A stretch of DNA of 64,000 nucleotides from Ferdinandcohnia sp036965045 (GCF_036965045.1 NZ_JBALOV010000036.1:62001-126000), one strand, 5' to 3'; shown: positions 24,777 through 33,798, counted from the first letter of the stretch. The notes: generated by a model from the sequence alone, not told the origin. Numbers and translations: made by a program.

Positions 24777-26216
24777 CTATTCTGGAACAGGCTCGCGAGT
24801 TGTTGTTTTTTTAGAAGTAAGATTTGGTTTTACTTCTTTGGTTATTTTACCTGCATCTTTAGGAACCATAACCATTATCGAGATAATTGATAGGATACCA
24901 AAAATTACATTAACAATGATACCTACTGTAGCTGCCCATTCAAGGTTGCCCGTTGCTGCTATTGCCGCGTAAGCTGCTGTGGAAATCGCAACACCAAATG
25001 CACTACCTAGCGAACTTGCCATTTTATAAACACCAGCTGCTTCGCCAACTTTATCAGCCGGGGCATTTGATACAGATGTATCTGTTGATGGGGTCGCATA
25101 AATACCAAGTCCTAATCCAAATAAAGCAAATCCAATAAAAACAGCAATTGTATAAGAAAAGCCTTGTAAAAATGTTAAGCCCATTAACCCTACACCAACC
25201 GTGGTAATGAGCGCACCCCAAATCATCGGCTTTTTTGCGCCTACTTTTTGCAAAATTTTCTCACCGACACGAATCATGGCGAGAACAGTAACTAAATAGC
25301 CTAATGACAACATTCCGGATTGGAATGAACTGAAGCCACGTCCTACTTGTACATACGTGTTTGCGACGACTAAGGTACCCGCAATGGCATTCAGTAAAAA
25401 ATTCGAGACGGTGGCACCTGTATACGGTGCATTTTTAAACACGGCGAAGTCAATAAGGACAATATCTTTGCTCTTTTCTACCTTAATGAAAACAAGTAGA
25501 CCTATAATCGTTACAGCTACAAGAACTAGTGAAATCGGGCTTGTCCATCCTAAATCTGATCCATAAGTAATAAATACATTCAAGGCAATCATCGTCACAA
25601 TAAAAATAGCTAATCCCGTGTAATCAAATTTAAACTTACCCGAGGATGGTTGCTTACTTTCTGGTGTATCCTTTAGTAAAAACATCCCAACAACCGCAAA
25701 GATAATGGAGAAAACGAAAATCCATCTCCACCCTAATGATGTGGCAATTGCACCACCTGCAAAAGAAGCAACGCCCGAACCTCCCCAAGAACCGATTGAC
25801 CAATAGCTTAATGCTCGTTGTCGTTCTGCCCCTTCGAAGTATGCTTTCATTAATGCAATGGTGGAAGGCATAATACAAGCAGCTGAAAGACCAATAATCA
25901 CACGGCCAATAATGAGCAGTGCAGATCCTTGCGTTATGACTAGACAAAGCGATCCAATAATACTTAAAACAAACCCAATATTGGCGATTTTCTTGCGCCC
26001 AATTTTATCCGCAAGACCACCCGCCGCAACGATAAACATGCCTGAAAATAAAGCTGATAAACTGATTGCAATGTTCAGTGTCCCCAGTGAAATCCCTAAA
26101 TCTTCTTGTACAGCAGGTACAACATTCACCATTGCTTGAGCAAATAGCCAGAATGTAATAACTCCGAACACAATCCCGATAATCATTTTATTTGTACCTT
26201 TGTAAGGTGATTCCAT
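24777..26216 (-). CDS. MFS transporter, DHA2-like (14 helices)
   Basis: The protein has 479 residues and about 14 hydrophobic helices. The MFS motif A is GGLADKIGRKKI (about 66-77), with motif C-like GGSGVASFAGGAIATSLGWRWIF, so it belongs to the drug:H+ antiporter type. The ATG at 26216 follows AAAGGAGG. It is the first gene of an operon with the amidohydrolase, and both are flanked by two direct copies of a 157-bp repeat. Confidence 0.88.
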   Translation of the reverse strand: MESPYKGTNKMIIGIVFGVITFWLFAQAMVNVVPAVQEDLGISLGTLNIAISLSALFSGMFIVAAGGLADKIGRKKIANIGFVLSIIGSLCLVITQGSALLIIGRVIIGLSAACIMPSTIALMKAYFEGAERQRALSYWSIGSWGGSGVASFAGGAIATSLGWRWIFVFSIIFAVVGMFLLKDTPESKQPSSGKFKFDYTGLAIFIVTMIALNVFITYGSDLGWTSPISLVLVAVTIIGLLVFIKVEKSKDIVLIDFAVFKNAPYTGATVSNFLLNAIAGTLVVANTYVQVGRGFSSFQSGMLSLGYLVTVLAMIRVGEKILQKVGAKKPMIWGALITTVGVGLMGLTFLQGFSYTIAVFIGFALFGLGLGIYATPSTDTSVSNAPADKVGEAAGVYKMASSLGSAFGVAISTAAYAAIAATGNLEWAATVGIIVNVIFGILSIISIMVMVPKDAGKITKEVKPNLTSKKTTTREPVPE

Positions 26217-26354
26217 GATATAGCCTCCTTTGGTACTATATTTCCCGTAGATAGGCGCTTAATTCTATGTAAAATGTGAAAATAAATCCAGTATCAATCG
26301 TTTTCTTCCTATATTATTGAATAGAGTAAAAAACGAAACTTTGCTAAAGGAGAT
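26217..26354. other. Upstream region of the MFS/amidohydrolase operon
   Basis: AT-rich. A TTGATA box is present on the minus strand, but no matching -10 at the right distance. No protein frame is seen. Confidence 0.35.
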
Positions 26355-26511
26355 CGACTAGTACAGCGTGCTTTTTGTTGTCCTCAACACTATCAATTTA
26401 TTTCAATCAAACGTATGATTGAATTCGAAAGTTATTGATATAACTGAAAAAACCCATTAAACAAACGATTGTTTGAAAATGGGTTTTCTTAAAAATGGCC
26501 GATTAGTACAG
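26355..26511. repeat. 157-bp hairpin repeat, copy B
   Basis: It has the same ends (CGACTAGTACAG, CGATTAGTACAG), length and orientation as copy A at 23373. Hairpin 1 is rebuilt with different bases (TTCAATCA...TGATTGAA), while hairpin 2 around AACCCATTAAACAAACG is nearly identical. It can also terminate the rlmD-side transcript. Confidence 0.8.
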
Positions 26512-26539
26512 ATTGGTTTTTGCATTTGTAACCAGAGAC

Positions 26540-26776
26540 CTATTGGAGCATATTTAATTTATCGGAATATCGTTTTTCATTAAACGGAACTTGATTTTTT
26601 AGGATATCGTACATTTCTTCAACAAGCACCCGACCTATCATTTCCTTAGACTCTATTTCGGAATAACCCAAGTCGAGTAACCGTTCCATGGTTTCTTTTG
26701 TAGACTTGGGATCATTTATTTTAATTTGATTATCTACAATTTCAAGTATTTTAGATTTTAATTTTAAATTCGTCAC
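26540..26776 (-). CDS. Small protein of unknown function
   Basis: The protein has 78 residues, starting at GTG 26776, which has GGAGGAG 8 bases upstream; the open frame extends further but without a start signal. It is mostly helical and charged, with the motif LLDLGYSEIESKEMIGRVLVEEMYDIL and the C-terminal NEKRYSDKLNML. No signal or membrane segment. It follows rlmD by 54 bases on the same strand and is probably co-transcribed. I do not recognise a function. Confidence 0.7.
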   Translation of the reverse strand: MTNLKLKSKILEIVDNQIKINDPKSTKETMERLLDLGYSEIESKEMIGRVLVEEMYDILKNQVPFNEKRYSDKLNMLQ

Positions 26777-26830
26777 TTTTTTTACTCCTCCAGTATTTTG
26801 ACAGATTTTATTTTGCCGCCCTATTAGCAA

Positions 26831-28207
26831 CTAGGGTTTTAACACTAACTTCGCGACTGCTTCACAATGAACAGTATGGGGGAACATATCCACTGGTTGT
26901 ACTTCTGTCGTTTCATAGCCACCGTCTTCTAGTATCCGCAGGTCTCTTGCAAGTGTTGCCGGGTTACAGGACACATACACAACTTTCCTTGGCTTCATTT
27001 TCAAAATAGTTTGTAATAACGCTTCATCACAGCCCTTACGTGGAGGATCAACCACGATTACATCCGCTTTAACTCCATCCTTGTACCAGTTAGGAATAAC
27101 GACTTCAGCCTCTCCTACCGCAAACTCTGCATTATCGATATTATTTAATGTTGCATTTCGCTTAGCATCCTCAATCGCTTCAGGAACAATTTCAACCCCG
27201 TACACTTTTTTTGCTTTTTGAGCTAAAAAGAGTGAAATTGTTCCTATCCCACAATATGCATCAATCACGGTTTCTTCACCTGATAATTCCGCATATTCTA
27301 ACGCTTTATCATAGAGTACCTTTGTTTGCTCTGGATTAACTTGATAAAAGGAGCGAGCAGAAATTGCAAACCTGATATCACCAATATTGTCGTATATATA
27401 TTCTTCTCCCCAAAGGACATTTGTTTCTTTTCCAAATATCACATTTGTCTGTTTGGGATTTATATTTTGTACAATAGACTTAACACCAGGTAACTCGGTA
27501 GTTATCGCTGAGATGATGTGATTTTTATGTGGTAGCTCCTTTGTTCTCGTGATAAGAACGACCATTATTTCACCTGAGACAAGACCATATCGTGCCATAA
27601 TATGGCGAAGTGTTCCCCTTTTGTTTTTTTCATCATAGGCCTGAATTCCATACTTCTCGCAGATTGTTTTAACTGTTTGCACGACCAAATCGTTCTTCTC
27701 TTGCTGAATGAGACATGCTTGCATATCAATAATTTCATGACTTCGCTGCTGATAAAACCCTGCAACAAGACCGCCTTCTCTATCGGCTACCGGCACCTGT
27801 GCTTTATTTCTGTAGCGCCATGGATTCTCCATTCCAAGAACGGGATGCACCTCGATATGTGGCAGCTTACCGATTCGAGTCAACACTTCCTGAACCTGTC
27901 TTTGTTTTGCTACCAATTGACCCTCATAACTAAGATGCTGAAGCTGACAGCCTCCGCATTCTTTATAAATCGGACATGGTGCATCCACTCGATATTTGCT
28001 TTTTTCATAGAGCTCAATTAGCCGCCCATAACCGTAGCTTTTTTGAACCTTTGTAATCTTGATTTTTGCTTTTTCGTCTGGGAGACCGTTCGGAACAAAA
28101 ATAGGAAAGCCTTCGATTTTCGCCACACCCGCTCCATCATGTGTAAGGTCCTCAAATGTGACATCATAGTATGTATTTTTTTCAACTGGCGGTTTCAGTT
28201 TTGTCAT
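26831..28207 (-). CDS. rlmD: 23S rRNA (uracil-C5)-methyltransferase RlmD/RlmCD (YefA type)
   Basis: This enzyme methylates U1939 (and in Bacillus also U747) of 23S rRNA using SAM; 458 residues. An N-terminal TRAM domain (about 8-65) is followed by the [4Fe-4S] cysteines at 78, 84 and 87 (CPIYKECGGC) and a later Cys in MQACLIQQE. The SAM motif is VIDAYCGIGTISLFLA, and the catalytic Cys lies in VYVSCNPATLARDL. The ATG at 28207 has AAGGAAG 8 bases upstream, whereas the in-frame TTG at 28231 precedes this box. Confidence 0.93.
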   Translation of the reverse strand: MTKLKPPVEKNTYYDVTFEDLTHDGAGVAKIEGFPIFVPNGLPDEKAKIKITKVQKSYGYGRLIELYEKSKYRVDAPCPIYKECGGCQLQHLSYEGQLVAKQRQVQEVLTRIGKLPHIEVHPVLGMENPWRYRNKAQVPVADREGGLVAGFYQQRSHEIIDMQACLIQQEKNDLVVQTVKTICEKYGIQAYDEKNKRGTLRHIMARYGLVSGEIMVVLITRTKELPHKNHIISAITTELPGVKSIVQNINPKQTNVIFGKETNVLWGEEYIYDNIGDIRFAISARSFYQVNPEQTKVLYDKALEYAELSGEETVIDAYCGIGTISLFLAQKAKKVYGVEIVPEAIEDAKRNATLNNIDNAEFAVGEAEVVIPNWYKDGVKADVIVVDPPRKGCDEALLQTILKMKPRKVVYVSCNPATLARDLRILEDGGYETTEVQPVDMFPHTVHCEAVAKLVLKP

Positions 28208-28339
28208 TATGTATTCTTCCTTTACGTTCAAAATGCTGAACTGATTGTAACATACTGGCGGAGTATTGTGCCAATCTGCATCAAGTCCTATTGATATTTT
28301 TCAATCTTAAGGGGCAAATCTTAGGGTGATAAACACAAT

Positions 28340-28370
28340 AAAAAGGAGTTCCAGTAATGGATACCCCTTA
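28340..28370 (-). terminator. Terminator of dagK
   Basis: On the minus strand AGGGGTATCCA-TTAC-TGGAACTCCT, with one bulge and one mismatch, is followed by TTTTATTG. Confidence 0.65.
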
Positions 28371-28430
28371 AGAAATCTGTTTCTTATTCATGTTGGCATT
28401 GACATTCTTAATATAGTTCCAGTTTTTTTC

Positions 28431-29342
28431 TTACTCTTTATCCATCTTCTCCGCTTTTTCCTTCGAAACCAATACATTAATATGCTGATATAGGTTTACA
28501 AATTCTCCCGGGAGCAAACCACCGTACTCCCCGTCAAGATTAATCTGCATTTTTTCAGTCGGATTTACCTTAACGCGATTTGCTTTTGTGTAAATCACAT
28601 GCGGATCATTGATATGCTCTCCACGAATCGCAAGCGTTGCCACTCTGATAAAATCCGCTAAGTTTACCTTTTTTAAAATTAACAAATCAAATAACCCATC
28701 ATTTAGCGATGAATCTGGTGCTAACTTTTCAAAGCCGCCGACGGAATTCGTTAAGGAAACAAGGAATAACATAATTTCTCCTTCAAACAGCTTTCCATCA
28801 TACTCAATGCTAACCTCGGTTGGACGAATGGATGGTAGCATCTCCATCCCTTTTAAATAATACGCAAGCTGCCCTAGCATTGTTTTCAGCTTGCTGGGCA
28901 CCTCGTACGTTAACTCGGTTAACCTTCCTCCGCCAGCAATATTGACAAAATATTTATCATTTATCCGACCAATATCAATCGGGACAGAGTTTCCTTCGAT
29001 AATCACGTCACAAGCACCCTCTATATTCCGAGGTACCCCGATAGCGCGCGCAAAGTCATTTGTTGTGCCAACCGGAATAATCCCTAAGGTTGGACGATAT
29101 TCCTGCTCAGCTAAGCCGTTAACAACCTCATTGATGGTCCCATCGCCACCTGCCGCTACAACAAGATCATACTTTCTTTCAACCGCGATTCGGGCAGCAT
29201 TTGTTGCATCTCCCTCTCCGGTTGTAGCATGGCATGAGGTTTCATACCCTGCTCTTTCTAATTTTTCTAACACCTCTGGTAGATGTCGTTTAAATAATTC
29301 TCTCCCAGAGGTTGGGTTATATATGATACGTGCCCTTTTCAT
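28431..29342 (-). CDS. dagK: Diacylglycerol kinase DagK (YerQ type)
   Basis: This soluble lipid kinase phosphorylates diacylglycerol released during lipoteichoic acid synthesis so it can re-enter phospholipid synthesis. The protein has 303 residues from the ATG at 29342 (AGGA 8 bases upstream), the same length as B. subtilis DagK. The nucleotide motif GGDGT is at 65-69, with the N-terminal YNPTSGRE and later IGIIPVGTTNDFARAI-like motif (PVGTTNDFARA). Neighbouring rlmD matches the B. subtilis yerQ-yefA order. Confidence 0.94.
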   Translation of the reverse strand: MKRARIIYNPTSGRELFKRHLPEVLEKLERAGYETSCHATTGEGDATNAARIAVERKYDLVVAAGGDGTINEVVNGLAEQEYRPTLGIIPVGTTNDFARAIGVPRNIEGACDVIIEGNSVPIDIGRINDKYFVNIAGGGRLTELTYEVPSKLKTMLGQLAYYLKGMEMLPSIRPTEVSIEYDGKLFEGEIMLFLVSLTNSVGGFEKLAPDSSLNDGLFDLLILKKVNLADFIRVATLAIRGEHINDPHVIYTKANRVKVNPTEKMQINLDGEYGGLLPGEFVNLYQHINVLVSKEKAEKMDKE

Positions 29343-29488
29343 TTTCATCATCCTATAATAAAGATAATCAATCATCTATGTTCCATCATAGCTCATCCAT
29401 TTGATTTAATCAATTTTGACACTAACAAAAAAATCCATTTTTTCACAATTATCTCTTTAATTTGCTTCAACTTGCCTATTTTAATAAA

Positions 29489-29514
29489 GATGCGCTTGGC
29501 AAAAACCAAAGCGC
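29489..29514 (-). terminator. Terminator of the sigma/anti-sigma operon
   Basis: TGCGCTTGG-CAAAAA-CCAAAGCGCA with a weak T-rich tail on the minus strand, just downstream of the last gene. Confidence 0.65.
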
Positions 29515-29529
29515 ACGTTTTTAATACTA

Positions 29530-30480
29530 CTACATTTTTTCAACAAGATTCACTGTAACAAGATCGCTATTAAAAATGGAAAGCTTATATGTACCTTCCC
29601 CCAGCTTTTTCGTGCCCTTATACAATTTTTCTGTTGTGCTTTCCTCATACACCTCATCAATACCACCTCGATTGGTTGTATCGATGTTATCCCACGCCAT
29701 ATTTCCATTCAGTTCATTATTGGAAACAGCAGATAACAGAATGTTACTCTTTTCAATTACATGAACCGATACATTGGATGCTCCATCTACGACCCAATTA
29801 TTTTCTAGTGACCCTGGGTAGAGGGAAACTTGATTATGTTGGCCACGAACCTCTAACTGAATTGAACTCGGAACTATAATCGTTGGCTCTATTGTTGCGG
29901 ATGAAGAAAAAGGTCCAGCTTGGTCAACAGGTTCCTTCAATGTCACGTAAATGGTGTCCCCTACAACCTTCTTTAATACATAATCTTTTGCTTCTGAAAT
30001 AATAGGTTCTGCTTTCGGATGAACCGTTGCGCGGTATATGCCAAATACATGTAATTCATTGGCGGTGGAGCCTTCAATTTTACTTGTTACCCCATTTGTT
30101 TCAAGGACGACACGTTTGATGTTATCCGCCAATTTTTCCTCGACTACAGGCAGGTCCATGGAACGATGCTCTGCTCCAATCACATCTTGAACTTCAGCAA
30201 CCAAACCAACAGACGACAGCAGGGTAAATCCAATCCCAATCGTCCCAATCATCCCTACAAAGATAATACTTAAAAAGTCATATTTTACAATCGGATTTTC
30301 CTGTTTTGATAAAAAGAGATAAACCACAATCTCAATGCCTAACACTATCAAAATGATTGGCCACCATACAAGCAGTGGCTCCATCATTTGTATCCCTTTT
30401 ATTTGTGAGACGAAAAGGAGAACACCCAGTAAAATCAACGACAAACCCATTGATACAGAACCCACACGCCATTTTCTCAT
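29530..30480 (-). CDS. Membrane protein with LiaI/LiaF-like N-terminal helices
   Basis: The protein has 316 residues. The N-terminus holds three or four helices (about 8-28, 35-58 and 70-92), including LLVWWPIILIVLGIEIVVYL, the pattern of LiaI/LiaF-type envelope-stress proteins. The remainder (about 110-316) is a beta-rich extracytoplasmic domain like the DUF4097 putative adhesin fold. It is the last gene of the ECF sigma operon and overlaps the preceding gene by one base. A role in sensing or responding to envelope damage is inferred from context. Confidence 0.75.
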   Translation of the reverse strand: MRKWRVGSVSMGLSLILLGVLLFVSQIKGIQMMEPLLVWWPIILIVLGIEIVVYLFLSKQENPIVKYDFLSIIFVGMIGTIGIGFTLLSSVGLVAEVQDVIGAEHRSMDLPVVEEKLADNIKRVVLETNGVTSKIEGSTANELHVFGIYRATVHPKAEPIISEAKDYVLKKVVGDTIYVTLKEPVDQAGPFSSSATIEPTIIVPSSIQLEVRGQHNQVSLYPGSLENNWVVDGASNVSVHVIEKSNILLSAVSNNELNGNMAWDNIDTTNRGGIDEVYEESTTEKLYKGTKKLGEGTYKLSIFNSDLVTVNLVEKM

Positions 30481-31574
30481 TACGCATTCTCCTTCCGTTT
30501 TTTACTTCCTACCATTAGCTTGATTCCACCACCGATTAATAAGATACAGATGATTGTACCTTGGAAGTATGTGTAGTAGAAGTGCTGCAGGTCAAAATGC
30601 AATACTTTTGCAACCATTGGCCCAACTGTTGGTAATACAACATTCACAAGTAAATAGTAGAGTCCTAATGCGATTAACGCGAAACCAACCCATTTTTGAT
30701 GATTTACGATGTAAGAGACAACCGGAACATCCTCAAGCTCCTCTTCGCCATGCTTTGACACCTTCTGAAGGGCATCGAAGAAGCTATAAAACCATATGAT
30801 TGGGATTAGAAATAAGAATAGTGACAGACGAAGCACATCTAAAATATAGATGGCGAATAAAAAGGCAGCCATTAGCTGAATTCCGCGTTTTTGTAATCCC
30901 AGATACAAGTGGCCAGCACCTGGGAATATCGCTAGAACAGTTGCGAGTGTTTTGCTTTTACGCCCTTGCTCACGTCTCGTTTCCTCAAAATCCTCTAAAA
31001 TTGTCTTATCAACCAATTCTTCCCCGCGCTGTTTTTTACCTACAAGCTGTACCGCATCAAACATGTTGTATACCCAAATAACTGGCAGGATCCCGAGAAA
31101 CACCATGAATGCCCCTTGATTCGTAAAAACAGATATAAACACAACCATTGTTCCTAATCCAAAAAAACCAATTAGAAACGTCAAACCCCGGTTAATCAAG
31201 CCAAGTTGAAAATGTCCTAATCCAGGGATAAATGAAAGAATAATCGTATAGAATCGATCTGATTCATCATTCTGCACGGCAACGACCTGACCTTCTTCTG
31301 TATGAATCGCTTGTTGACGTTGATTATGTTTGTTATTTCGCAACAGGAAGATAATCATATCAAGTACATTAATGACCGCAATAAAAAATGCAAAAATCAG
31401 CCCTACTAATAGCGGATCCTCATACCCAACCATAAACGTTCCAAGGATTCCGATTAAGATAGAACCAACCGTACCCACTCCATAGAAAAACCCTCTTATT
31501 TTTCGATTCACATAAAAATGTCCAACACCTGGGATGAATGATAGAAAAAATGCCAGCACTGGATTATAGCTCAT
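30480..31574 (-). CDS. Polytopic membrane protein with three internal repeats
   Basis: The protein has 364 residues and about nine or ten helices. The motif PGxGHxxxxxxxRG occurs at residues 15, 117 and 218, so the protein is a tandem triplication of a unit of about 102 residues resembling a TM2-type domain. Each unit ends with a (F/L)D(A/M)(V/L/I) segment. The first two units carry charged linkers of 20-30 residues. It overlaps the anti-sigma gene by four bases (ATGA), so it is tightly coupled. No function is known to me. Confidence 0.75.
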   Translation of the reverse strand: MSYNPVLAFFLSFIPGVGHFYVNRKIRGFFYGVGTVGSILIGILGTFMVGYEDPLLVGLIFAFFIAVINVLDMIIFLLRNNKHNQRQQAIHTEEGQVVAVQNDESDRFYTIILSFIPGLGHFQLGLINRGLTFLIGFFGLGTMVVFISVFTNQGAFMVFLGILPVIWVYNMFDAVQLVGKKQRGEELVDKTILEDFEETRREQGRKSKTLATVLAIFPGAGHLYLGLQKRGIQLMAAFLFAIYILDVLRLSLFLFLIPIIWFYSFFDALQKVSKHGEEELEDVPVVSYIVNHQKWVGFALIALGLYYLLVNVVLPTVGPMVAKVLHFDLQHFYYTYFQGTIICILLIGGGIKLMVGSKKRKENA

Positions 31575-32011
31575 TGTTCTCCCTCCTCATGATTTGTTCC
31601 TATATCAAATAGCGATAACGCCTTTTCCATTAAATTAGATGAAACAGATTGTTTCTGCTCTGAAAAACTTGAGGCCTCTACCGTACCGAGAATTCCTGTC
31701 ATACTTTGGAATACCCCTGTCGACATCAAAGTCAACGTCACAGCTGCAGCAACACCATAATGGAATATAGGACTTTGTAAAAACCTTTTCCCTTGCTTTC
31801 CCTTTTTCTCCGGAAGCTTTGTGACAACCTCATCTGTAAAGCTATCATTTTCAAGGTTAGGTACCTCTTCAGCCTGAACTTCGATTAATTCCATATAGAT
31901 TTCTAAACATTGGTCACAGGAAAACAGGTGATTTTCGAGTTCTTCCCGCTTTGATTCTTCTAATTCATCCTTTATATACAACAACCACTCTTCATTGCTG
32001 AAATGCCTCAT
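31571..32011 (-). CDS. Zinc-finger anti-sigma factor
   Basis: The protein has 146 residues. The N-terminal anti-sigma domain has the zinc ligands His28, Cys32 and Cys35 (HxxxCxxC in HLFSCDQC), followed by a linker, one membrane helix (about 84-106) and a short external tail. This is the standard layout of ZAS anti-sigma factors that hold an ECF sigma at the membrane until an envelope signal releases it. It follows the sigma gene directly and is followed by two membrane proteins that may form part of the sensor. Confidence 0.9.
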   Translation of the reverse strand: MRHFSNEEWLLYIKDELEESKREELENHLFSCDQCLEIYMELIEVQAEEVPNLENDSFTDEVVTKLPEKKGKQGKRFLQSPIFHYGVAAAVTLTLMSTGVFQSMTGILGTVEASSFSEQKQSVSSNLMEKALSLFDIGTNHEEGEQ

Positions 32012-32554
32012 CTAAAAATCATCCTCCTTCCAATGTTTCCTCATCCAATTTCTCGCTCGGTACAGCTTCGTTTCCACCGTTTTTGGCTCCACTTGCTGTT
32101 CCTGCGCGATTTGTTTATAGCTTTTTTCTTCTATGTAGTAGGCCTCAATCACCTTACGATAATTCACTGGCATATCGTCTAGCCGGTTTTTCACAAGTTC
32201 TCTTTGTTCCTTTCGTAAAAGTGGGACTACGACAATTTCCTCGGACGAAGAGAGTGCAGGAATGTCATTTGGCTCTAAAACTACTTCCTGTTGTCTCTGC
32301 TGCTTCCTTTTCAGGTCAATTGCATGGTTCACTGCAATTCGGGTAATCCACGTCTTAAAGCCCTGTGCACTGTACTGGGGGAGTGCATAATAGATTTTGA
32401 GAAATACTTCCTGCGAAGCATCCTCAGCATCCTTTTCATGACGTAGAACCGGATAAATAGCCTTAAATACTAGATTCTTATATTTTTCAACGATTAAGCG
32501 AAAAGCATGCTCATCCCCTGCTTTTGCCTTCTCAATTAGAACCTCATCTTGAAT
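32012..32554 (-). CDS. ECF sigma factor with apparent ATT start codon
   Basis: The protein has 180 residues. Sigma region 2 is clear (DAEDASQEVFLKIYYAL ... FKTWITRIAVNHAID, about 45-80), and region 4 follows (LDDMPVNYRKVIEAYYIEEKSYKQIAQ, about 125-165). Between the upstream TAG and the region 2 core there is no in-frame ATG, GTG or TTG; the first GTG (32332) would delete all of region 2. An ATT at 32554 has AAGGGGG placed 8 bases upstream, so ATT initiation is the best reading. A one-base assembly error is the alternative. It is the first gene of an operon with its anti-sigma factor. Confidence 0.8.
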   Translation of the reverse strand: MQDEVLIEKAKAGDEHAFRLIVEKYKNLVFKAIYPVLRHEKDAEDASQEVFLKIYYALPQYSAQGFKTWITRIAVNHAIDLKRKQQRQQEVVLEPNDIPALSSSEEIVVVPLLRKEQRELVKNRLDDMPVNYRKVIEAYYIEEKSYKQIAQEQQVEPKTVETKLYRARNWMRKHWKEDDF

Positions 32555-32660
32555 TGCACTCTCCCCCTTTCTCTCCTGTCTACCTATATAGACGAACTAA
32601 CACCTACTATACCCTACAGTTTTATGAAAAAAAGATTAAAAAGTTTTTAACATGAAAAAA

Positions 32661-32684
32661 AGACCTCCAATAAGCGAAGGTCTG
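32661..32684 (-). terminator. Terminator of the small membrane protein gene
   Basis: On the minus strand AGACCT...AGGTCT is followed by TTTTTTTCATG. Confidence 0.85.
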
Positions 32685-32693
32685 ATGAATCAG

Positions 32694-32954
32694 TTATTTA
32701 TTACGATGAACGATTTTATAGATTAGGGTTGCGATTAAGGTTGATGGTAAATTTATGAGGCTACCTTGAAGATTGAATTGTAATTGCTGTTCTTCAAAGG
32801 ACATATCTTCATAGGTTTCGTTATGTGTTTTTTTCGTTTTCTTGAATTTTTCCTTTGTTGCGGCTATGTTCCGGTACTGAATCGGAATCATCACTAATAC
32901 ATAAAGAAGAAGAATGCCACCGATTACATAAAACAGAAAACCGTCTTCCATCAT
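32694..32954 (-). CDS. Small single-helix membrane protein (possibly DUF3949)
   Basis: The protein has 86 residues: an N-terminal helix (about 7-26), then a basic stretch (ATKEKFKKTKKT) and a second weakly hydrophobic C-terminal segment. It resembles the uncharacterised Bacillus DUF3949 proteins, but this is tentative. AAGGGGG precedes two consecutive ATG codons (32954 and 32951); either may be used. It is a single-gene unit with its own terminator. Confidence 0.65.
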   Translation of the reverse strand: MMEDGFLFYVIGGILLLYVLVMIPIQYRNIAATKEKFKKTKKTHNETYEDMSFEEQQLQFNLQGSLINLPSTLIATLIYKIVHRNK

Positions 32955-33139
32955 TATTTCCCCCTTAGTTTAACAACTTATACTTCGTTTACGTATAGTA
33001 CCCGGAGAAGGTTTCATGTGTTAGCAAAAAAACTTCAGTTTTTTACAAACAATATACGACAAGTTTACAAGGTATAATAAAATATTATGCTAAAATATGT
33101 ATAAATTAGATATTTTGACCATAGGAGGTAAGCCGTATT

Positions 33140-33787
33140 ATGAATAGAAAAAGTTTAATAGCAATACTTACAATGGTATCTGTCATTTTATTGGCAGCTT
33201 GTCAAAACTCATCTGAAGATTCAAGTGCCAAATTAGACAAGCCATCCCAAAATAAGCAAACATCTCAAAGTAATAATGACGATTCTTCTAATGTGGGTTC
33301 TACAGAAAATACTTCAAACGCTGACAACACTGAAAAAGTTACCATTGATACAAGTAAAAATGAAACAAACGAAAAAACAATTACATCAAACAATGTACCT
33401 AAAAAAGAAGAAACTTCATCTACGAATGCAACAGAAAGTTTGAAGGTTGAATATCTACAAAGGTTAAATGATACTAAAAAAATGATGGATGAAATGGAAG
33501 CAACCGATACATCTACCTACGCTTTGAAAAAGGTGGAAGACGATCGATGGGATATTTGGGATGAACTATTAAATGAAATTTATGGGGTCCTAAATGAGCA
33601 ACTTCCAACTGAGAAGATGGACCAATTGAGGCAAGAGCAACGGAATTGGATAAAATTTAGAGATGATACTGCATTAGAAGCATCGCATAAATTTAATGGT
33701 GGTACACAGGAACATTTAGAATATTCAGCTGTTTCAGCAAACCTAACAGAGGAAAGATGCTATGAATTAGTTGAATATTATATGTAA
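33140..33787 (+). CDS. Lipoprotein with LprI/DUF1311-type domain
   Basis: The protein has 215 residues. It has a signal peptide with lipobox LLAAC (Cys21), then a long low-complexity Ser/Asn/Thr/Lys linker (about 24-100) and a C-terminal helical domain with WDELLNEIYGVLNEQLP and LRQEQRNWIKFRD, the pattern of the LprI/YecT (DUF1311) family. Some family members inhibit lysozyme. It is probably tethered to the membrane and acts in the wall. AGGAGG precedes the ATG. It stands alone, followed by a hairpin and the 53-bp repeat array. Confidence 0.82.
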   Translation: MNRKSLIAILTMVSVILLAACQNSSEDSSAKLDKPSQNKQTSQSNNDDSSNVGSTENTSNADNTEKVTIDTSKNETNEKTITSNNVPKKEETSSTNATESLKVEYLQRLNDTKKMMDEMEATDTSTYALKKVEDDRWDIWDELLNEIYGVLNEQLPTEKMDQLRQEQRNWIKFRDDTALEASHKFNGGTQEHLEYSAVSANLTEERCYELVEYYM

Positions 33788-33798
33788 TTATTGATTAA

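Noticed and set aside
28340..28368. AAGGAG plus ATG mini-frame at 28343
   Set aside because: It encodes only four codons; the sequence is explained by the dagK terminator on the other strand.
32012..32332. Truncated sigma factor starting at GTG 32332
   Set aside because: It would remove the whole of region 2, which is intact and in frame upstream; the full gene starts at about 32554.
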